64,000 bases of DNA from an uncultured Gemmiger sp. (GCA_944388175.1 CALXHR010000004.1:78097-142096); one strand, 5' to 3'. Positions 37,726 to 46,648 are shown, numbered from the stretch's first letter. Notes: generated by a model from the letters alone, not told the origin. Translations and numbers: made by a program.

Positions 37726-38630
37726 AGCGCGGCGCCCCCTTCCCCGCCGTCACGGCGGCGCGTGACGAGCAGATTGATGCAGGTGATGGTGAGCACAATG
37801 ACGAACAGCAAAATGGCCGCCGCCGATGCGTAGGACGGGTAGCCGCCGCTGTCGCCATAGAGCATATCGTACACATAGCCGACGATGGTGTTCATGCCGG
37901 CTGCGTTGAGGTCGGTGCCAAACAGCGCCACCGCGTCGCTGTACGCCTTGAACGCGCCGATGAAGCCGGTAATGACAAGGTAGACGATCATGGGCGAGAT
38001 CATGGGCAGCGTGATGCGGAAAAAAATGCGCGTGCGGCTGGTGCCGTCCACCCGGGCGGCCTTGTAGTATTCGTCGTTGACCGAGGCCAGCGCGCTGGTG
38101 AGCACCAGAATTTTAAACGGCAGCACGACCCAAATGGTATAAAAGCAGAGCACGAACATCTTGGCCCAGTGCGGGCCGTTGATGAAGTCGATGGGCCCGG
38201 CGCCGAACCAGCTTAGCATCAGGTTGACCAGGCCGTCAGTATACTCGGTGCGCTGGAACAGCACCATGAACACGAGCCCCACGGCCAGCGTGTTGGTGAC
38301 GTAGGGCAGAAAGTAGATGGTCTGGTACAGCTGGCGCAGCGGCCGGATGGAGGACAGCGCCGTCGAGATGACGAGCGCCAGCACCGTCGACAGCGGCACC
38401 GTGATGGCGACGAGCACAAAGGTATTTTGCACCGCCTGCAAAAAGTAGGGGTCGTGCAGCACGTAGGCATAGTTGTACAGCCCCACGCCCTGGTAGGTCT
38501 GCGAAGCGAAATTGAAACATTCTTCTACCGAGTAGACGGCCACGTCCAGCAGGGGGTAGACCAAAAACGCCCCCAGCAGCACGATGGACGGCAGCAGGTA
38601 GAGCCATGCCTTTTTGGTATTGCGGTCCAT
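37722..38630 (-). CDS. ABC transporter permease, MalF/UgpA type
   Basis: This is the second CUT1 permease, 302 residues with six helices. It opens KKAWLYLLPSIVLLGAFLVYPLLDVAVYS, a UgpA-like start, and has an EAA loop NDEYYKAARVDGTSRTRIFFRITLPMISP. It forms a heterodimer with the MalG/UgpE-type partner translated from the overlapping gene. It lies 12 bp after the ATPase gene. Confidence 0.95.
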   Translation of the reverse strand: MDRNTKKAWLYLLPSIVLLGAFLVYPLLDVAVYSVEECFNFASQTYQGVGLYNYAYVLHDPYFLQAVQNTFVLVAITVPLSTVLALVISTALSSIRPLRQLYQTIYFLPYVTNTLAVGLVFMVLFQRTEYTDGLVNLMLSWFGAGPIDFINGPHWAKMFVLCFYTIWVVLPFKILVLTSALASVNDEYYKAARVDGTSRTRIFFRITLPMISPMIVYLVITGFIGAFKAYSDAVALFGTDLNAAGMNTIVGYVYDMLYGDSGGYPSYASAAAILLFVIVLTITCINLLVTRRRDGGEGGAAL

Positions 38631-38642
38631 GCCGTCGCCCCC

Positions 38643-39755
38643 TTACGCGCCCTGCCCTGCGCCAAAACGCAGGCGCTGCTCGCCGCTGCGGTCAAACAGG
38701 AAGGTTTTTTCCGGCCGCAGGGCAAACCGCACGCTGCCCTGCGCGCCGTCCACCTCATGCTCCGAACGCAGGATCACCCGCAGCGTGTCGCCCTGGCAGG
38801 CAGGGTGGGTGCAGACGATGCTGGCGTCGCGGCCCAGCACCTCGACGCGGGAAAGCCCGCACGCCACAGGGCCTTCGGGGTCGGGCACAAAGCCCTCGGG
38901 CCGGACGCCGGCCCACACGTCGCCGTCCGGCGCGCCGGGCACCGCCAGCGCTTTCTGCCCGGCCAGCAGCAGCATGCCGTCCTTTACCTCGCCGGCAAAG
39001 ACGTTGATGGGCGGCGTGCCCAGGAACTTAGCCACAAACAGGTTGGCCGGGTCGTCGTAGACCTGCTGCGGCGCGCCCTGCTGCATCAGCACGCCGTCTT
39101 TCATAACCACGATAAAGTCCGAGATGCTCATGGCTTCCTCCTGGTCGTGGGTGACGAACAGCGTCGTGATGCCGGTGGTTTTTTGGATTTTACAGATCTC
39201 CTCGCGCGTTTGCAGGCGCAGGCGCGCGTCGAGGTTGGAAAGCGGCTCGTCCAGCAGCAGCACGCGCGGCGTCTTGACCAGCGCGCGGGCGATGGCCACC
39301 CGCTGCTGCTGCCCGCCCGAAAGTTCGCGCGGGCGGCGGTCGAGCAGGTCCTCAATCTGCACAAGTTGCGCGGCCTGCAGCGCTTTTTCCCGCATCTGCG
39401 CGCGGGTGGGGCGCTGGTCGCCCTTGAGGTTCTCGAGCGGGAAGAGGATGTTTTGCAGCACGGTCAGGTGCGGGTAGAGCGCATAGTTCTGGAACACCAT
39501 GCCGACGCCGCGCAGTTCCGGCGGGAGGTTGGTGACGTCCTCCTCCCCAAACAGGATGCGGCCGGCGGTGGGCGTTTCCAGCCCGCAGATCATGTTGAGC
39601 GTGGTGGACTTGCCGCAGCCCGAGGGGCCCAGCAGCCCCACGAGCTTGCCGTCGGGCACGGTGAAGGTCAGGTCCTGCACGGCGGTGACTTCGCCTTTGG
39701 CTTTTTTGCCGCGGGCCGGGAACCGTTTGGTCAGGTTTTGCAGTTGGATGTTCAT
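38643..39755 (-). CDS. ABC transporter ATP-binding protein, UgpC/MsmK family
   Basis: This is the ATPase of the CUT1 importer, 370 residues. Walker A GPSGCGKST, Q-loop VFQNYALYPHLTV, signature LSGGQQQR, Walker B VLLLDEPLSNLDA, H-loop FVTHDQEEA, then the C-terminal OB/TOBE domains (about 240-370) seen in MalK/UgpC, with VWAGVRPEGF. The ATG at 39755 lies nine bases after GGGGAG; an ATG three codons upstream is too close to it. First gene of the four-gene operon. Such ATPases are often shared between several sugar importers. Confidence 0.94.
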   Translation of the reverse strand: MNIQLQNLTKRFPARGKKAKGEVTAVQDLTFTVPDGKLVGLLGPSGCGKSTTLNMICGLETPTAGRILFGEEDVTNLPPELRGVGMVFQNYALYPHLTVLQNILFPLENLKGDQRPTRAQMREKALQAAQLVQIEDLLDRRPRELSGGQQQRVAIARALVKTPRVLLLDEPLSNLDARLRLQTREEICKIQKTTGITTLFVTHDQEEAMSISDFIVVMKDGVLMQQGAPQQVYDDPANLFVAKFLGTPPINVFAGEVKDGMLLLAGQKALAVPGAPDGDVWAGVRPEGFVPDPEGPVACGLSRVEVLGRDASIVCTHPACQGDTLRVILRSEHEVDGAQGSVRFALRPEKTFLFDRSGEQRLRFGAGQGA

Positions 39756-39787
39756 GGGCGGCATCTCCCCTGTTTTTTACAGTATAC

Positions 39788-39822
39788 ATGCCTATTATAC
39801 AGGCATTGGCGCGCCGCTACAA
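39788..39822 (-). promoter_or_regulatory. Promoter with overlapping palindrome for the CUT1 operon
   Basis: On the minus strand, TTGTAG (39822-39817), a 17-bp spacer and TATAAT (39799-39794). The -10 box is the centre of a palindrome ATGCCT-N7-AGGCAT (39788-39806), a likely repressor site. Confidence 0.6.
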
Positions 39823-39861
39823 GCCTTTGCGGCGCAGAAATACCACCGTAAAACCAAAAAC

Positions 39862-39886
39862 GCGCCCGCCCCTGCGGGGCGGGCGC
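39862..39886 (-). terminator. Terminator of the O-acetyltransferase gene
   Basis: An 11-bp stem GCGCCCGCCCC/GGGGCGGGCGC with a three-base loop is followed on the minus strand by GTTTTTGGTTTT. Confidence 0.75.
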
Positions 39887-39892
39887 TGGCGG

Positions 39893-40510
39893 TCACTCCC
39901 CCCGCAATGCGGGCGGGATGGCGTGGTCTTTATAATAATACTGCGCGTCGCGCGCACCGATGGGCCGCAGCACGCGGCAGGGGTTGCCCACCGCCACGAC
40001 GTTGGCCGGCAGGTCTTTGGTGACGACGGAACCCGCACCCACAACGGTGTTGTCGCCGATGGTAACGCCGGGCAGCACGACGACCCCCGCGCCCAGCCAG
40101 CAGTTGCGGCCGATGCGCACCGGGGCGTTGTACTGGTAGCCCTGTGCGCGCAGCGCCGGCAAAATGGGGTGGCCGGCCGTGGCCAGCGTGACGTTGGGGC
40201 CCAGCATTGTGGCGTCCCCCACATAGATGTGGGTGTCGTCCACCAGCGTCAGGTTAAAGTTGGCGTAGACCCGGCTGCCAAAATGCACATGCCGCCCGCC
40301 AAAATTGGCGTGCAGCGGCGGCTCGATATAGCAGCCGTCGCCGATCTCGGCAAACATGGCGCGCAGCAGTTCGGCGCGGCGCACGCCCTCGGCGGGGCGG
40401 GTCTGGTTATAGTCGTACAGGCGTTCCAGGCAGCGGGTCTGCTCGGCCACGATGGCTTCGCCGTCGGGCAGGTAGAGCGAGGTATCGTGCAGCTGGGAGA
40501 GTTCTTCCAT
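39893..40510 (-). CDS. Maltose/galactoside O-acetyltransferase family protein
   Basis: This is a 205-residue left-handed beta-helix acyltransferase of the LacA/Maa/NodL type, which moves acetyl from acetyl-CoA to a sugar 6-hydroxyl. The N-terminal helical part includes RCLERLYDYNQTRPAE; the hexapeptide repeats run from about residue 65 to 180, with HANFGGRHVHFGS, the catalytic His in TAGHPI, WLGAGVVVLPGVTIGDN and VGAGSVVTKDLPANVVAVGNPCRV. AAGGAGG precedes the ATG. It is transcribed divergently from a small lipoprotein gene across a striking inverted repeat. Confidence 0.93.
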   Translation of the reverse strand: MEELSQLHDTSLYLPDGEAIVAEQTRCLERLYDYNQTRPAEGVRRAELLRAMFAEIGDGCYIEPPLHANFGGRHVHFGSRVYANFNLTLVDDTHIYVGDATMLGPNVTLATAGHPILPALRAQGYQYNAPVRIGRNCWLGAGVVVLPGVTIGDNTVVGAGSVVTKDLPANVVAVGNPCRVLRPIGARDAQYYYKDHAIPPALRGE

Positions 40511-40555
40511 AGTAGGCAACCTCCTTGGGGCAGGGTGTGTTGGGATGCACGGCCC

Positions 40556-40584
40556 ATCATAGCAGAGCGCCCGGCCGCTGTAAA
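40556..40584 (-). promoter_or_regulatory. Promoter of the O-acetyltransferase gene
   Basis: On the minus strand, TTTACA (40584-40579), a 17-bp spacer and TATGAT (40561-40556). Confidence 0.65.
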
Positions 40585-40585
40585 G

Positions 40586-40632
40586 GGGGCAACCTGCCAA
40601 TTTCCGCGCCTGTTTTTTGGGCAGGTTGCCCC
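40586..40632. promoter_or_regulatory. Inverted repeat between divergent -35 boxes
   Basis: Perfect 13-bp arms GGGGCAACCTGCC (40586-40598) and GGCAGGTTGCCCC (40620-40632) are separated by 21 bp. Each arm adjoins the -35 box of one of the two divergent promoters, so a dimeric regulator could act on both genes. Confidence 0.6.
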
Positions 40633-40662
40633 TTGCCGCCCTGCCTGCCGCTGCGGTACACT
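40633..40662 (+). promoter_or_regulatory. Promoter of the 40.7-kb lipoprotein gene
   Basis: TTGCCG (40633-40638), an 18-bp spacer and TACACT (40657-40662) precede the lipoprotein gene by 56 bp. Confidence 0.5.
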
Positions 40663-40718
40663 GTTTTGCGAGGAAGGACCGCACGGTCCCCGTGATGTGT
40701 AAAACAAAGGAGGACGCG

Positions 40719-41447
40719 ATGAAACACCCATTTGCCCTGGCACTGGCCGCCACCCTGCTGGCCGCGCTGCTGGCTGGCTGCGGCGGCGCGCCGCAAAGCG
40801 CCGCCCCCGAACCGGAACAGGCATCTGCCCCGGTGGAAGAACCCACGCCGGAACCGACCCCGGCCCCCACGCCGGAGCCCACACCCACGCCCACGCCCGA
40901 ACCGGAATACACACCCGGTGAGCGCACCGAAACCGGGTACACCAACGCCGCGCTGGGCCTGCAGTTTACGCTGCCCACCAATATGGTGATGGCCAGCGAC
41001 GAAGAGATTGACGCCATGATGGCCGCCGGGGCCGAAATCATGTACGAGGACCCCGAGACCGGCGAACAGATGCTGGACTACGCGCAGCTGACGACGGTGT
41101 ACGAGATGGTGGCCGTGGATGTGACCAACGGCAGCAATGTCATGATTGTCTGCGAAAAATTGCCGCTGGAAGCCACGACGGAAGAACAGTACATCGAAGC
41201 GCTTCGCGCACAGATGGCGCAGACGACCGTAGAGACCGACCTGGGCGAACCGGAACCCGCCACCCTGGGCGGCGTCGCCTTTACCGCACTGCACTACACC
41301 GTCGCTTCCAACGGGGTAGAGACCAGCCAGACGATGCTGGTGCACAAAGAAGGCGGCCGCATGTACGCCATCGCCATCAGCTACCAGCTGCCCGAACAGC
41401 GCGACGCCATCCTGGCTGCGTTCAGCGCCCTGCCCACCGAGGTCTGA
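40719..41447 (+). CDS. Small lipoprotein with Pro/Thr/Glu stalk, unknown function
   Basis: This is a 242-residue exported lipoprotein: lipobox LLAGC with Cys21, a stalk of repeating PTPEPT units (about residues 40-65), and a C-terminal globular domain of about 170 residues starting YTNAALGLQFTLPTNMVM, resembling PsbP/DUF-type small domains common in Firmicute lipoproteins. No catalytic motif. AAAGGAGG precedes the ATG. It is divergent from the O-acetyltransferase and probably co-regulated with it through the shared inverted repeat. Confidence 0.85.
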   Translation: MKHPFALALAATLLAALLAGCGGAPQSAAPEPEQASAPVEEPTPEPTPAPTPEPTPTPTPEPEYTPGERTETGYTNAALGLQFTLPTNMVMASDEEIDAMMAAGAEIMYEDPETGEQMLDYAQLTTVYEMVAVDVTNGSNVMIVCEKLPLEATTEEQYIEALRAQMAQTTVETDLGEPEPATLGGVAFTALHYTVASNGVETSQTMLVHKEGGRMYAIAISYQLPEQRDAILAAFSALPTEV

Positions 41448-41472
41448 TCGACAGGCCCCAGAGAAAACACAC

Positions 41473-41506
41473 ACCCGACGGCATCCAGCGATGCCGCCGG
41501 GCTTTT
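41473..41506 (+). terminator. Terminator after the 40.7-kb lipoprotein gene
   Basis: A near-perfect 12-bp stem CCCGACGGCATC/GATGCCGCCGGG, loop CAGC, is followed by CTTTTTG. Confidence 0.75.
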
Positions 41507-41605
41507 TGTTTCCCGCCCTGCCGACAGAACCCGCCAAACCCCGCGCGGCGCGGCGCGTATGATGGAGCTGCGGCCCCCCTGCCGCAGAGAGGATGACCAT
41601 ACTGT

Positions 41606-44600
41606 ATGTACACAATCCGCAAACGGGGCGCGGCGCTGCTGGCGGCGCTGGCCCTGGCCGCCGCCCTGGCTGCGGCGGCCCTGCCGGCCGCCGCGCTGCC
41701 GCTGGCCACCGCAGGCACGCTGCCGCAGACCACCCCGGAACAGGCCGCCACGCCGGAACAGGCGGACGCCGCCGGGCCGCCCGCCACGCCGGAGCAACCC
41801 GCGGCCGAACCGGCCGAACCAACCGCCCCGGCGCCCGCAGCCGCCCCGGCCGCCCCGGCGCAGCCGCGGGCCGGCGTGGTGCAGGACGCGGTCTCGCCCA
41901 TTGGCACCACCATCCACCTGTTCGATTACTGGATCACCACCCGCACCGCGCCCGACAACGTCAACCCTGCCGACATGGACCAGGGCATCAACGCCGGGCA
42001 CGCGCTGCAGTTTACGGCGTCGCCGGGGCGGGGGCCGGGTATCAACAACTACACCGGCAGCAGCGCACCGCGCACCGGCATGGTGGAGCGCACGCTGCAA
42101 AACGGCTACCCGCAGCTGACCCAGAGCGGCCAGAGCCTTGCCTACCTGTTCGACCCCGCCCTGCCCAACGCCGGCAAGCTGGCGTTTGCCAACGTGCGCG
42201 ACCTTTTGCAGATCGACGCCGACAACTACTTTTACTACAACTGCCGCCAGAACTTTGCCCAGTTTGACGAGAGCACCAGCACCTTTACGCTGTACGACAG
42301 CCCCGGCGTCTACCCGGGCGGGGCGTCCGGCATTTTGGGGCAGTTTTTCCCCTTTAACCAGTACGACCAGGTGCGCGGGATGTACGCCACCAACGCGGCC
42401 ATCAACCACTATTTCGGCGTCACCATGACCACCCGCTTTGTGCAGCAGCCCTACGGCACCGTGGAGGGCGAGCCCGGCGGCACGCCGGTGACGTATGAAT
42501 TTTCCGGCGACGATGACGTGTGGGTGTTCCTTGACGACGTGCTGGTGGGCGACCTGGGCGGCATCCACGGCGCGGCGTCGTTGACGATCGATTTCAGCAC
42601 CGGGGCCGTCACCGTCAACGGGCAGCCTGACGGCACGCTGCAGGACAAATTCACCGCCGCCGGGCGGCCCTGGGCGGGCCGCGGCGCCACCTTTGCCGAC
42701 GACACCTACCACACGCTGAAATTCTTTTACCTGGAGCGCGGGAACTATGACTCCAACATGCAGCTCAAGTTCAACCTCGTCTCCATCCCGCAGAGCGACC
42801 TGGTCAAAGTGGACCAGATCGGCGACGCGGTGCCGGGCGCGCAGTTTGCGCTGTACTACGCCCACGACGACTATACATACGACGCGCAGGACCTGCTGGC
42901 CACCGGCACCTCCGGGCCCGACGGCACCTTTGTGTTCCAGAACCCCGACGGCACACTGTTGAGTTTGAACAACCTCAAAGACCTGTACGGCGGCCCCGGC
43001 CGCACCGGCAAGTTTGTGCTAGTGGAACTTTCCACCCCCGCCGGGTACCGCAACCCCGGGCCGGTGGAGTTGTATTTCTCGCCCGATTTCCCGGAGCTGG
43101 CCACGCTGCTTTCGGGCAACCCCTGGCAGACCGGCGCCTACGCCAGCCCCACGGTGACCGTGACCCTGCCCGACCAGGTGCAGGACCTGCAGGGCCAAAC
43201 CTACAACGCCGACGACGGGCTGTATTTTGCCGTGGTGCTCAAACGCCAGGACGCCGACGGCGACGGCAGCGCGGCGCAAAGCGCATGGTACCCTGTCTCG
43301 GGCGAAGCGATTGCCGGCTGGCATGTGGCCGGCAGCACCGGCCTGGACGCCGTTTTGCAGGCCGCCCGCGCCGACCACTACGTCTTTACGCTGGACAGCA
43401 GCGGCGCGTACAAAAGCGAACTGGACAACCTGCCCGGCGATATTTTGACCTATTACTATGTGCTGCTGACCAACGGCCGCCTGACGGCGGACAACGCCCA
43501 GTACACGCTCGGCTTTTACCGCACCAGCGCCGCCAGCCTGGACGCCGCCACGCCGCAGAACACCGTGCGGCTGGATACCGCCGGCCCCGGCGGCGCATTT
43601 GAACGCGAGTTTGCCGTGCGCCTGTATGTGCCCAACGCCAAAAACTACCTGTTTGTGCAAAAGGTGGCGGAGGACGACTCCCCGCTGGAGGGCGCGGAGT
43701 TTGCGCTGTACCGCGCCGCCGACGTGACCGGCGGCACCGTCAACCCCGGCGCGCAGCCATTTGACACCGTGACGACCCGCGATTTGAGCCAGGCGGCCGG
43801 GGATGTGGTGACGCTGGCGGGCGGCGGCGCGTTCCCCGCCGAGCAGCCGGTGCTGCCCGCCGGCACCTACTACCTGAAAGAACTGCAGGCCCCCGCCGGG
43901 TACGCCCCCAGCAACGAACTGACCGAGGTGATCGTGGACAATTCCGGCGTGTATGCCGACGCCGGCACCGCCGGGGACGACGTATCGGTGCTGTTGAGCG
44001 TGGGCAAGATTGTGCGCAGCATGCTGCAGTTTGCCGTGCCCGACAACATCAACACAACGCTGAGCGATATCTACGCCGCGCTGTACACCGCCGCCAGCTA
44101 CCCCGCCGGCGCGGGGAGCGACTGGCCGGGCTGGAACGCCGCGGGCGGCGCGCCGCTGGCGCTCTCTTACAGCGGCAGCGACGAAGTGCTGGAATACGGC
44201 CCCACCACCCCCGGCGGCCCCGTGTACTTTGCCGTGCAGGCCGGCTGGGCGGAGCTGCGCGTGACCCAGGACTATGCGGGCGGGCAGGGCCCGGCGCTGA
44301 AAACCGACCTGGGCAGCCAGGACCTGACCGCGCTGTTTGCGCGCAGCACGGTGGTGCGCGTGCGCAACCAGACGACGCGGCTTGTGCTGCAAAAGGTCGT
44401 AACCGGCCCTGCCGGCGAAACAACGCGGGAATTTGCCTTTACGCTGACACTGCGCGACGCGCAGGGCGCGCCGCTGGCCGGGGATTTTGGCGGCCTGACC
44501 TTTGCCGCCGACGGCACGGCGCACGCCGCGCTGGCCGACGGCGGCGAGGTGACGCTGCAGGGCCTGCCGGCCGGGGCTGTGTGCACGATTGAGGAAGAGC

Positions 44601-45097
44601 CGGCCCCCGGGTACGAGACGACGGTGCGGGTGGACGGCGGCGACGCGCAGCCCGGGCCCGCCGTGACGGTAACGCCCGCGCCGGGGCTGACCGCTGTGGT
44701 GTTCACCAACCGCAACGACGCCCCGCCGGCGACGTCCACGCCGTCCCCCTCGCCGGAGCCCACGCCGGAACCCACGCCGTCGGCTTCCCCCTCACCGGAG
44801 CCAACGACGGAACCCACGCCGTCCGCCACCCCCACGCCGGAGCCGTCGCCCGGCCCGACGCCCACCGCAACGGCCGCGCCTTCGCCCACGCCGGGGCGTA
44901 CGGCGGCGCCTTCCACAGGCCATCCGCCCGAGAACACCCCCGGCGCGTCGTCCCCGGACGACCCCACCGCCCCGGGCACGCCGGTCCCGGGCGAGCCCCT
45001 GCCCCCGACCGGCGATGCGGCGACGCCCGCGCTGTGGGGCGCGGCCGCCCTGGGCGCGCTGGCCGCACTGCTGTGGCTGGTGCGCCGCCGGGCCTGA
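41606..45097 (+). CDS. LPPTG cell-wall surface protein with fibro-slime and SpaA-like domains
   Basis: This is an 1163-residue adhesin-like protein. The signal peptide ends near residue 35. An Ala/Pro/Glu linker is followed by a fibro-slime-type domain (about 95-400) with FSGDDDVWVFLDDVLVGDLGG at about residue 300. Cna-B/SpaA-like modules follow: KVDQIGDAVPGAQFALYYA (about 400) and VQKVAEDDSPLEGAEFALY (about 683), each closing with an AP(A/S)GY-type motif. A further pilin-like module contains LVLQKVVTGPAG. A Pro/Ser/Thr/Glu stalk (about 1035-1130), LPPTG (1132-1136), a hydrophobic helix and VRRRA complete the sortase signal. No sortase gene is in this window. The ATG has only a distant GAGAGG site. 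Confidence 0.88.
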   Translation: MYTIRKRGAALLAALALAAALAAAALPAAALPLATAGTLPQTTPEQAATPEQADAAGPPATPEQPAAEPAEPTAPAPAAAPAAPAQPRAGVVQDAVSPIGTTIHLFDYWITTRTAPDNVNPADMDQGINAGHALQFTASPGRGPGINNYTGSSAPRTGMVERTLQNGYPQLTQSGQSLAYLFDPALPNAGKLAFANVRDLLQIDADNYFYYNCRQNFAQFDESTSTFTLYDSPGVYPGGASGILGQFFPFNQYDQVRGMYATNAAINHYFGVTMTTRFVQQPYGTVEGEPGGTPVTYEFSGDDDVWVFLDDVLVGDLGGIHGAASLTIDFSTGAVTVNGQPDGTLQDKFTAAGRPWAGRGATFADDTYHTLKFFYLERGNYDSNMQLKFNLVSIPQSDLVKVDQIGDAVPGAQFALYYAHDDYTYDAQDLLATGTSGPDGTFVFQNPDGTLLSLNNLKDLYGGPGRTGKFVLVELSTPAGYRNPGPVELYFSPDFPELATLLSGNPWQTGAYASPTVTVTLPDQVQDLQGQTYNADDGLYFAVVLKRQDADGDGSAAQSAWYPVSGEAIAGWHVAGSTGLDAVLQAARADHYVFTLDSSGAYKSELDNLPGDILTYYYVLLTNGRLTADNAQYTLGFYRTSAASLDAATPQNTVRLDTAGPGGAFEREFAVRLYVPNAKNYLFVQKVAEDDSPLEGAEFALYRAADVTGGTVNPGAQPFDTVTTRDLSQAAGDVVTLAGGGAFPAEQPVLPAGTYYLKELQAPAGYAPSNELTEVIVDNSGVYADAGTAGDDVSVLLSVGKIVRSMLQFAVPDNINTTLSDIYAALYTAASYPAGAGSDWPGWNAAGGAPLALSYSGSDEVLEYGPTTPGGPVYFAVQAGWAELRVTQDYAGGQGPALKTDLGSQDLTALFARSTVVRVRNQTTRLVLQKVVTGPAGETTREFAFTLTLRDAQGAPLAGDFGGLTFAADGTAHAALADGGEVTLQGLPAGAVCTIEEEPAPGYETTVRVDGGDAQPGPAVTVTPAPGLTAVVFTNRNDAPPATSTPSPSPEPTPEPTPSASPSPEPTTEPTPSATPTPEPSPGPTPTATAAPSPTPGRTAAPSTGHPPENTPGASSPDDPTAPGTPVPGEPLPPTGDAATPALWGAAALGALAALLWLVRRRA

Positions 45098-45130
45098 ACG
45101 CAAACCAGGGTACAAAATACCGGCACAAAA

Positions 45131-45162
45131 AGCGGGCCGCCCCTGCCGTGGGGCGGCCCGCT
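45131..45162. terminator. Bidirectional terminator between the surface protein and brnQ
   Basis: A perfect 13-bp stem AGCGGGCCGCCCC and complement, six-base loop; the minus strand continues with CTTTTTG. Confidence 0.8.
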
Positions 45163-45170
45163 TGCCGGTT

Positions 45171-46517
45171 TCATGCTCTATTTCGGGCCAGCGCACGCCA
45201 GCCAAGGCCCGCAGCCAGGCCGACGGCCGCCGGGCAGACCCATCCAAAGCCCTGGGCGTACAGCGGCAGCCAGCGCCCGGCCGCCGCCAGCACCGGGGCC
45301 AGGTGCAGCGCGTTTTGCACGGCGGCGGGCAGCGCGCCCAGCAGGTCGAGCACCGCCGCCACCGCCGTACAGCCGATGGTGCAGCGCAGCACCCGGCGGT
45401 CGTTGCCGAACGCCCGCCCGCCGAGCGTGAGCAGGATCAGCGCAATGGAGAGCGGGTACAAAAACATCAGCACCGGCTGCGACCACGCCAGAATGGCATT
45501 CAGCCCAAAATTGGCGATGAACAGCGACACCCCGCAGAACACGACCGCCCACACCGGGTAGCGCGGCCCGGCCGGGAACAGCTGCACAAAGGTTTCGCCG
45601 CAGCTGGCAATGAGCCCCACCGCCGTTTTCAGGCAGGCCACCGTGACGGTGGCAGCCAGAATCAGCGCGCCCGCGCCGCCAAAGTAATGCGCGGCGATCT
45701 GAGCCAGCGCTTCGCCGCCGTTGGCCGCGGCGGCAAACTGCCCGCGGCTTTGCGCGCCGACGACGGTGACCAGCAGGTAGATTGCCGCCATAAGCAGCGA
45801 GCTGAACACCCCGGCGCAGACCGTATTTTTGGCCACGGCCGCGGGTTCCCGCACGCCCAGGCCGCGGATGGCGTGCACGACGATGATGCCGAACGCCAGG
45901 CTGGCCAGCGCGTCCATCGTGTCGTACCCTTCCAGCAAACCGGTGGAAAACGCCGCCGTCGCATAGGCCCCGGCGGGTTCGATCTGCCCCACATCGCCCA
46001 GGGGCGCGGCCAGCGCGCGCAGCACCAGCACCCCCAAAAAGCACAGGAACAGCGGGTTGAGCACCTTGCCGATCCAGGTCAGGATCTGGCCCGGGCGCAG
46101 CGCAAACCACAGCACCGCCGCAAAAAACACCAGCGAGAACACCGCCAATGCCGCCGGTTGCGGCACGCCGGGCAGCAGCTGCTGCACCCCGACGGTGTAG
46201 GCCACCGTGGCGCAGCGCGGGATGGCAAAAAACGGCCCGATGGTGAGGTAGAGCGCGCAGGTGAAAAACAGCCCGTACCGCCGCCCCACCCGGCTGCTGA
46301 GGGGCAGAAGCCCTTCCTCCTGGCTGACGCCCAGCGCCGCCACGCCCAGCAGCGGCAGCCCGACGCCGGTGATGAGGAACCCCGCCGACGCCGCCCACAG
46401 GTTACGCCCGGCCAGCTGGCCCATCGACGCCGGGAAAATCAGGTTCCCCGCGCCGAAAAACATGCCAAACAGCATGCTGGCCACGGCCAGCCGCTGCCGC
46501 CAGGTAAGTTGTTTCAT
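45171..46517 (-). CDS. brnQ: Branched-chain amino acid carrier, LIVCS family
   Basis: This is a cation-coupled inner-membrane importer for leucine, isoleucine and valine, 448 residues with about twelve helices. Diagnostic segments are LFGMFFGAGNLIFPASMGQLAG, LTIGPFFAIPRCATVAYTVG, FSTGLLEGYDTMDALASLAFG and FSLLMAAIYLL-type helix 8. The length is typical. The ATG follows GGGGGGACACTCC. It has its own promoter with a G9 tract in the leader and a shared terminator. Confidence 0.95.
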   Translation of the reverse strand: MKQLTWRQRLAVASMLFGMFFGAGNLIFPASMGQLAGRNLWAASAGFLITGVGLPLLGVAALGVSQEEGLLPLSSRVGRRYGLFFTCALYLTIGPFFAIPRCATVAYTVGVQQLLPGVPQPAALAVFSLVFFAAVLWFALRPGQILTWIGKVLNPLFLCFLGVLVLRALAAPLGDVGQIEPAGAYATAAFSTGLLEGYDTMDALASLAFGIIVVHAIRGLGVREPAAVAKNTVCAGVFSSLLMAAIYLLVTVVGAQSRGQFAAAANGGEALAQIAAHYFGGAGALILAATVTVACLKTAVGLIASCGETFVQLFPAGPRYPVWAVVFCGVSLFIANFGLNAILAWSQPVLMFLYPLSIALILLTLGGRAFGNDRRVLRCTIGCTAVAAVLDLLGALPAAVQNALHLAPVLAAAGRWLPLYAQGFGWVCPAAVGLAAGLGWRALARNRA

Positions 46518-46552
46518 GGAGTGTCCCCCCTAACCGGTTTCTTCCCCCCCCC

Positions 46553-46581
46553 ATTATAGCGCGGCGGGCAGGCCGCGTAAA
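46553..46581 (-). promoter_or_regulatory. Promoter of brnQ with a G9 leader tract
   Basis: On the minus strand, TTTACG (46581-46576), a 17-bp spacer and TATAAT (46558-46553). Immediately downstream is a run of nine G residues, at or next to the expected transcription start. Confidence 0.65.
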
Positions 46582-46604
46582 GCCCGGGCGCCCCAAACGC
46601 CGAA

Positions 46605-46648
46605 GCGCCGGGCCCCGGCGGCTTCTGGCTCGCCTTGGGGCCCGGCGC
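46605..46648. terminator. Inverted repeat downstream of fucO
   Basis: A perfect 12-bp stem GCGCCGGGCCCC/GGGGCCCGGCGC with a 20-base loop lies 37 bp past the fucO stop. A T tract is lacking, so terminator function is likely from position only. Confidence 0.45.
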
